Shown: in pieces, positions 57,368 through 64,000 of the stretch | How positions within the stretch are numbered: the stretch's first letter is position 1 | Layout of the letters: each line of letters opens with the position of its first letter | Assembly: GCA_037954235.1 (NCBI GenBank) | Contig: JBBMOA010000009.1 | Span: 26,984,626-27,048,625, forward strand | Source of the DNA: Aulostomus chinensis | Lineage: Eukaryota > Chordata > Actinopteri > Syngnathiformes > Aulostomidae | Length of the DNA: 64,000 bases | Direction of reading: 5' to 3' | The notes under the pieces: generated by a model | What the model saw: only the letters and a program-made list of their open reading frames with translations | What the model was told of the DNA's origin: nothing | The model's database searches: none | Program-made: the position numbers and the translations under genes

Positions 57368-58356
57368 GTCCAAAACAGATTCATTTGGCCCTCTGAGTGC
57401 TTCCCTGTGAGAGACCACCTGTCCATTGTGTTGTGTTGTGTCATCCTCTCTTATTTGTAGACGAGGCACCAAGTGAATTTGCATGCGGCTGTGCAGGGCT
57501 GCTTTGCTTTGATATATGTATTTCTATAAGTTAAGTATGAACAGCTGTGTGTCCATGCGCCTATATGTCTTAAGGGGGATTATGTGACTTATGTGACCAT
57601 TGTTTTGCTCTAAGAATGCGTAACTGGCATGAAGGATGTCATACGTGGATTAACAAGGAGCTAAACAGAAGTTGGTCTTTTGTGAGCAGCAGGATATATT
57701 TGGATAACCAAATCCCGAATGGAGTCTCCTAAAGAGGAGCTATTGACTGGCAGGTCAAGAGGAGAGTGAAGTCTCAAAGGTACATCTAGACTGGGCTTTT
57801 GTTATTGTGTGCCGTTCCAGTGCTAGAGGAAAAACCTGTTCCTTGGCTAGATTGTTATGGGGTCAACGAATGTGGGACCAGTGGAAACATACTGATCCCT
57901 CTGCTTAACAATGGTGAAAAAGATACCAATCAATGAAATGTCACAGACATGATGCCGGCGTGCATAATGCATTTAGGCTGGAGCGTAGATGTTAGATTAA
58001 AAAACCCTAACTGGAACCACACTGGCAAGTTTAACCTTCAGGCAGTCCGTGTCTTTAATCTTCTGCTTTCTGGTTCTAATGTGCTGAAACGAAATGAAAT
58101 GTGGGTTTTACTGTAGCTGAATACTAACAATGGATATGATTTGTTTTTTATTTATTTATTTGTATTTAAAAATGTATTTGTAATTATGATCATTATTTCA
58201 TCAGGAATTCTCACTGAGATTAGGATCTCTTTTCCAAGAGAGATCTGAGGACAAGCGGCTCCTCTTACAAAAACATTTACAAAGACACAATCTGTGAGAG
58301 GAACAAGGAATGAATAAGAACAGCTACCAGAGCTGTAATAAGAAAGTGAAACAAAG

Positions 58357-58364
58357 TATGTATG

Positions 58365-58453
<89 letters not shown>
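58357..58453. repeat. (TATG)n then (TA)n tract
   Basis: A few TATG units lead into about 41 TA units. Self-complementary; likely to extrude cruciforms and to be hard to assemble. Confidence 0.95.
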
Positions 58454-58455
<2 letters not shown>

Positions 58456-59238
58456 TTTACTATAAATTATTTTTTACTGAAAATATTGCCAATTTGCCCA
58501 CCTTTTGTAATCTTTAACTAGAAAACTAAAAAAACTAAACTTTCTACTGCATCTTTTGAGCATCAATAGTAGTGAAGAATGCAGCTCGGATACAATGCAG
58601 CCTCAAATTTGCTTTATGACATTAGATAAATTGATTTGAATGAATCTGATTATGAATAGTTTACTGGTTCAGCTCATGGAACGCGTGGTGGAATGATAAA
58701 AAAGCGTGATACGGACTCTCCAGATAAGTGACGCACCAGGAATGAAACATTTGAGATACCACCCTCCAGACTAAAATCTGCTTTTCTTCTTGATGCTTGA
58801 GAGCACAGTCTTTGGTGAAAGTTAAAAAACAAAACAAAAACAAAAAACAACTTTTCTGCACTCAGAGAAACTCTGGTTTTAAAAGGCAGGATTAGTGACA
58901 TCACAAATGTTTTGTACGCGTGTCCCGGGTCAAAGGTCAGCATACACAAGTATAATGTGGGAATTACAGGGCCTCAGTTGCGCTAGCAGTGATAACTAAT
59001 TGATGTGTTGCGTTTTATTGTCAAACAGTAGACATCTTGTTTCCAGTAGTTAAACGTGAAATTAAAAAAAAAAAAAAAAGTTCACGTAATCTGGAAATTT
59101 TAATGAGGAAGGAGAGTAGGTGGTACTTTATGGATATTAATTTAATGCACAAACGGATGCATGTTGAAGTATTTCTGAAGATTGTTTTGATTACGGTACT
59201 TTTGTGGAGGGGATTTTAAAATTCAACTCATTTACTAC

Positions 59239-59302
<64 letters not shown>
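59239..59302. repeat. (CA)n microsatellite
   Basis: About 31 uninterrupted CA units in the adcy6 intron. Confidence 0.95.
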
Positions 59303-59304
<2 letters not shown>

Positions 59305-59772
59305 CCTGGAGAAGTGGACTGTGTGATCTTTGTCTGTCTGCGTGAGCTGTGTGGATCAGAGCAGCTCACTTGGCCGTTATCAAATGGTGAGAACCCATCA
59401 ACGGGTACTCTGGGTGCCAAACAATGCACTGGCTCAAATAATAGATCCCCCTTTACTTGCAGCCCCTCCCTCCTTTCAGAGGGTGAGAAAGCTTGTGACT
59501 CATCCACATATTGTATTACAACTACAGGCAATGATACAAACCCAGATAACTTCCACCACCATGGGTGGGAGCAATTAGGATTAGCGATAAACGAAATATT
59601 GCTCTTAAACCGATGATAAGGGAAATAATAGCAGAGCTAATAATAGCTGAGTGAGTCGGGATGAGGAAGTGCAGGCTTCTAATAACAGCTCATGGTGTAC
59701 TAACAACTTGGCTCTCTGCAAAAGTAAATACAGGGATTTAGGGTTGAACTGCTGCTGTGGACAGCCAGCAGA

Positions 59773-59865
59773 GAGATATATCTATAAATATATCTCTATA
59801 TCTATCTATCTGTCTATCTAGATATATCTATATATATCTAGATATATATATATCTAGATATATAT
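59773..59865. repeat. Palindromic AT-rich tract (TCTAGATATATA motifs)
   Basis: Overlapping inverted repeats built from GATATATC and TCTAGATATA. Several 10-16 bp perfect palindromes nest inside about 90 bases. Confidence 0.85.
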
Positions 59866-62127
59866 GACATATTAGGAATCCATTAGCAGTGTTAAATGTT
59901 GATCAGTGTGGCATGCAAGCCTGAGGCTGTTAAGGCCTGGTTTAGTCTGGATCCCACTGAGTGTCCTGCACCCTATCCTAGGGCCGGTGACAGGAAGGTG
60001 AACAGCTTTCTGTCAAAGGTCACAGTCACACCATCCAACTGACTTGTCATCCTGCTATCGCAGTTACAATTACACGGCTAAAGCAGCAAGGACATATGTT
60101 GGGCTGGTGTGAGAATGTGCTACTGAAACCAAGCATGCTCGCTATCAGTGTGAGAACAGGGAACAAGTTCCTGCTGCTGAAACGCACACCGCCATATTTG
60201 AGCTACGTCTTCACCGTTAAGGACACTACGGACCCTTCAACCTGCTCCTTCAGCTTTCACCTCGGAAAGAGCGGGTGATTTTTCTCAGTTTCCAGAAAGC
60301 ACAGAGTCTTTGTGTCTCACTACATATTTTTTTTCACATTTTCAGTGAATGATGTCAGATACAAAAACAAGACCCTGGTCCCATGATGTAACTTCACACA
60401 CTCAGGGCTAATCCACAGGCCTTGCCTCCACAGAGTCCTCCCAGTGTATTCTGCAGCAAGCTCCGAAAAACACAATTTGGCGTCTAATTATTCTCTCCCT
60501 GCATGTAAGAATAACACTGCAGTGAGACACTGTTGACATTTCTGGAATTATGTGTCCAAAAGTGCTACAGGAGAGCCACAGCAGCCAGCTCTTGATGATT
60601 TTTGTCATCTGAAAAGCATTGTTTTGTCATGGAGTATTTCTTTTCCTGCAGCTGAGCAGAAACGATCGGGACGTGGTAGATAAGAGGCCACTGAGACGTA
60701 GAGAGGAGCCGCTCAGAAAGTCAGCACCGCGCTTCTAATTCCTGTGGCGTGTTGCTGATATATCACACGCATTTCTTGATGTTTCTTGAAAGTGTTGCAG
60801 GAGGCGGATGTTCTCAACGCCTGAGTCACAGAAGTCACAACTTTAGTTGATGCAGTCCCCAAACTGCTCTCGTGTGCCTGCTGTTTAAACTATAACCTGT
60901 TGTTCTCGTTCCTGTATTGATTTGTATGCTTTGTAGTAAAAGTCAATATTGTGTATGGTTGAGGAGGTGGATCAGGGAAGGGACAGTGAGCAGAGGTGCT
61001 CTGTAGTGAATACCTTTATAACCTGAACAAAGAAACTGAACTCTTGTACGTTTGGACATACTATCTCATGTGGTTTAATACTCCCACTCAATCCTGTTCC
61101 TCCGTTTACATTTTGTCTAAAATTAACAGAGCCTGTGAGGTGCCAAATAAGCGCAGGGATGAAATGGATTTGAGTCCCAGCTTACTTGCTATCTTGTAAT
61201 GTTACTTTGGTCTGTGTCAAAGTGAAATGGTAGCCTCGGGTTCATGTTGTACATTCTGCTTAAAAGGAGATGGAAGGAATAGCAGCTGAAATGGGAATTC
61301 CTGGATGGTTAGCTCACGGTCACACAGTCAAGAGTCTGGACTCCCTCATATAGTTCGAATCAGTGTGAGGAGCCAGCGGGGGAGTGGACGGCGTTGGTTG
61401 GTTGGTCAGACTAATTAACAAATCTGTATGTTCTTGCAGCCGACGCACTGTAATTGCAGCTGTGCCTGGGAGGGTGTGAGTGGGCAGGAAATAAAGGGTG
61501 AGTGAGGACACAGCTGGGAGGAGGGTCATGTCCAGCCCTGCCCACTCCCTCCTCCCTGTGTGTCCAGCCAAGCACTGACCCCTCACCACGGAGCAGCCAA
61601 GACCACTGACAAACACACACTGGTGCGCTCCGCATTTTAGCTCTGCAACGCTAATGTAAAATAATGGCATATTTAATACTTATTGTATGAAGTAATAATG
61701 AGTAATGATTGCAATTGGAAGCATGGTGGACATATGGGAGCCTACCTGCTAATGCTGTTTTGGTCCTCACTGCTGTAGTTCACACTGTTTTCACATCTAT
61801 AAATGTGCAGTATTTGTACTAAAACGTCCTGTTGCTGCATCACCAACAGCACAGTACAGCTACTGGTAGTGATGGAATGAAAGAAAGCATATAGAATTAG
61901 GATAAGTGATCAAACTCCTGAATAGGAAATAGAAATAGCAGAACAGGCAAACTGCAAACGCGTGGAACCTCCGCCCAAGGCCAGGAACCCTTGACTTTTA
62001 TCATTCTGTAAATATTCCCATTTTTTTCTCGTTAATGTAAGCTCTCCTGGAAGGATAATGTAAAAAAAAAAAAAAAAAAAAATGCGAAGAAGAAAATGTC
62101 TTGCAATGTTTAAGAAAATAAAACAGA

Positions 62128-62300
62128 ATTCCTGGATCCGACCCAAACTTGAACGGGCTCCTCCTCCCGTGCTCCTGCTCCACTCCTCCACAAAGTTCCA
62201 TGTAAATCACCCTAGTTTCATTCTTTGCATAACTCTGCTGGCAGACAAACAAACAAACCAGCTGAAGCAGGTGAAAACCCAACCTACTTGGCAAATACGA
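62128..62300 (+). repeat. Interspersed repeat (CTGACAAACAAAC family), copy 2
   Basis: Order: CCTGGATCCGACCCAAACTT, AAAGTTCCATGTAAATCACC, GCATAACTCTGCTGGCAGAC, AAACAAACAAACC, GGTGAAAACCCAACCTACTT. Same layout as copy 1. Confidence 0.65.
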
Positions 62301-62749
62301 TGAATAAAACTGGAACAACTTACTGGTAGCTCATCTGATTTAATATAAATTAAATGGTTCTATTTTAAGCAAAAATGCAAACACTTCACTAAGACCAGCT
62401 TGGTGTCGTCTGCCTGCTGCCAAATGAGTACAAAGAAACTAATCAGATCTGAACCCTTCAGCTTTGTTTTAGGTAACCGTCTCGACCAAGGCTCTCAAAT
62501 GACAACTGCAGCAACAAAGACTCCCTATCTGCCCAGAGCAGTGTAACAGGACATTGTTAACCTCGTTTTTTTCCTCCCCCCCTCAGATGTCAGTTAGTCT
62601 TTTGTTGGTGGTGGATGTTATTCAGCTGTCATCCTCGCAGGTACGCACAGAGACAGTGGGAAAGTGGTGAAATTACGGTCTGCCAAAAAGGTTATTGTCC
62701 TCTGGAAAGACCATTTTGATGCTGCTTTGAACTCCAATCAAAGTAAATT

Positions 62750-63165
62750 AAAAATACATACTTGACAAGAAACTGAAACTCCAAACTGGGGGATCAAAAC
62801 TAAGAAGCCAAGAAAAGTCCAAACAACAGAAGAATCCAAGACCACGATCCAAAAACCCAACATGGGTCAAGGCCAGCAGAGAACTGGTGACAAACAGGAA
62901 ACCCTGAACAGATAAACTGACAACTAAAGAGAAGCAGCTCCGGACTATAAATACACACAAAAGACTAAAAGTTAAGAGGACACAGGTGAACTGCATCCGA
63001 GCTGTGCAGGCAAACGCACAGGCGGGAAAATCCAACGGACAACAGGAAGACACGGACAACAACACACGATTCAGAATGTCCAAATCCAGAAAGCAAAAGG
63101 AGGCTTTGTGGATACAGAATAGAAACATAATATCATTAAAGGTTTTTTGTTTTTTTCCAGGAATT
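62750..63165 (-). mobile_element. Decayed nonautonomous repeat
   Basis: Contains CTATAAATACACACAAAAGA, ACACAGGTGAACTGCATCC and GGCGGGAAAATCC, a style typical of a frequent fish interspersed repeat (ACTATAAATACACA...CACAGGTGA). The 141-codon minus-strand frame across it is a by-product. Confidence 0.4.
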
Positions 63166-63302
63166 GTCATCAAATATTCCCAATTGGCAAATAATAAATC
63201 GTTCAGTTACCAGACCCAGAATATGAGTGTTCCTCTGTCAGCTGCTTCTCATGGACTCATTAGAGCTAATAGCTGAATCCTGCCGCTGGCGTAGAACTGT
63301 CT

Positions 63303-63392
63303 TCTGGATCCAGGATCTACATTTTGTTTTATTTCCCCACCAAATTTCATCAAACTCCATGGACATCCTGGTAATAAACAAACAAATAAGAG
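63303..63392 (+). repeat. Interspersed repeat (CTGACAAACAAAC family), copy 3
   Basis: Order: CTGGATCCAGGATCTACATT, CACCAAATTTCATCAAACTC, CATCCTGGTAATAAACAAAC. Same layout as copies 1 and 2, truncated at its end. Confidence 0.55.
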
Positions 63393-64000
63393 TGCACACG
63401 GAAAGACCATGTCTCCACCGAGCCAACATGAAACCAGGATGCGGTTCCGACTGCATTCTGAAGTCTTAATGTTCCTAACGTCTCTCATCCGGTTTTTGTG
63501 CTTGTGTTCACACCAGAATTAGCATCGGTAAGATAAGAAATGGAGAGAATTTAAAAAAAAAAAAAAGAAGAGCAAAGGTCACTGGAGGCTTTTCTCCATG
63601 GAATGTTTGCGCTCCTCTGCTGACCGACTTAAGCTTCTGTTTGAGATCGTTGATCCGATTGGTTGAATTTAGCATGATAGATGTCGACGGTTCCTCTGAT
63701 CACCCGCTGAGTGTTTCTTATATAGTATTCATACGTGTACAGTTTTTATGGAGGATTTCCCAGGATGTACGTTTTTACAAACTGTTTTGATGTCAAGTTA
63801 GATAACAGCCAGAAAAATCAACAGTCCAGACAGGGACGATGAAAATTCTAAAGTAAAGGCTGAGGTATTGATTGTGCTGAAATATGACAAATGTTCCATA
63901 ATCCTCACTCCAGACAAAAGGGCGCAGCCGATCCCAATTGTATCTTAAATTTATGCTTTTCCCCAAAACTCTGTCAAAACCAACACTGCATTTTCTGTTC

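Larger units (their letters stand above)
50678..64000 (+). other. adcy6: adcy6 intron (open to the right), no further coding exon seen
   Basis: The next exon should encode the sixth membrane helix and the THYPAEVSQRQAFQ region; no such text is found on the plus strand. The stretch holds AAT/GAT units (51652-51692), a TC tract (54551-54620), TA tracts, CA tracts, three copies of one interspersed repeat (51283-51425, 62128-62300, 63303-63392), another decayed repeat (62750-63165), and AT-rich blocks that look conserved near 55880-55990 and 59565-59660. No other gene recognised. Confidence 0.6.

Overview
The window is nuclear DNA from a ray-finned fish, probably a teleost. Genes are split by GT-AG introns, the DNA is rich in CA/GT, GA, TA and TAGA microsatellites, and there are decayed copies of interspersed repeats of the kind common in fish genomes. 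The species cannot be named from the sequence. Coding DNA is only about 4% of the window.

Three protein genes can be read by splicing conserved exons. (1) rnd1, minus strand, 8462-16247: five coding exons giving a complete 232-residue atypical Rho GTPase with a C-terminal CSVM prenylation box. It has a TATA/CCAAT promoter just upstream and a long 3' UTR ending near 5.69 kb. (2) cacnb3, minus strand: the voltage-gated calcium channel beta-3 subunit. Twelve coding exons at 23479-29553 give the SH3-HOOK-guanylate-kinase core, and two candidate alternative first exons lie far upstream at about 33.9 and 42.7 kb. (3) adcy6, plus strand: 5' UTR exons at about 47.9 and 49.5-49.7 kb and the first coding exon at 49784-50677 (298 residues, N-terminus through five membrane segments). 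The rest of adcy6 lies beyond the right edge; 50.7-64.0 kb reads as its first coding intron.

Layout: 1-5.7 kb gene desert; 5.7-16.4 kb rnd1; 16.5-20.6 kb intergenic; 20.6-42.7 kb cacnb3 with its 3' UTR and long first intron; 42.8-47.8 kb intergenic between divergent cacnb3 and adcy6, with LINE debris; 47.8-64 kb adcy6 5' end. In human 12q13 the ADCY6, CACNB3, DDX23 and RND1 genes are neighbours. The divergent adcy6/cacnb3 pair is kept here, while ddx23 is not seen between cacnb3 and rnd1, and rnd1 has the opposite relative orientation. The genes do not form a pathway. Their products are a calcium channel subunit, a calcium-inhibited cyclase and a cytoskeletal GTPase.

No new gene system is evident. 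The points most worth a second look are the paired cacnb3 first exons, the anomalous cacnb3 C-terminus with an out-of-register acidic tail, an overlapping 71-codon upstream ORF in adcy6, a pentanucleotide repeat forming the pyrimidine tract of a cacnb3 acceptor, and an unassigned 99-residue ORF at 19.5 kb.
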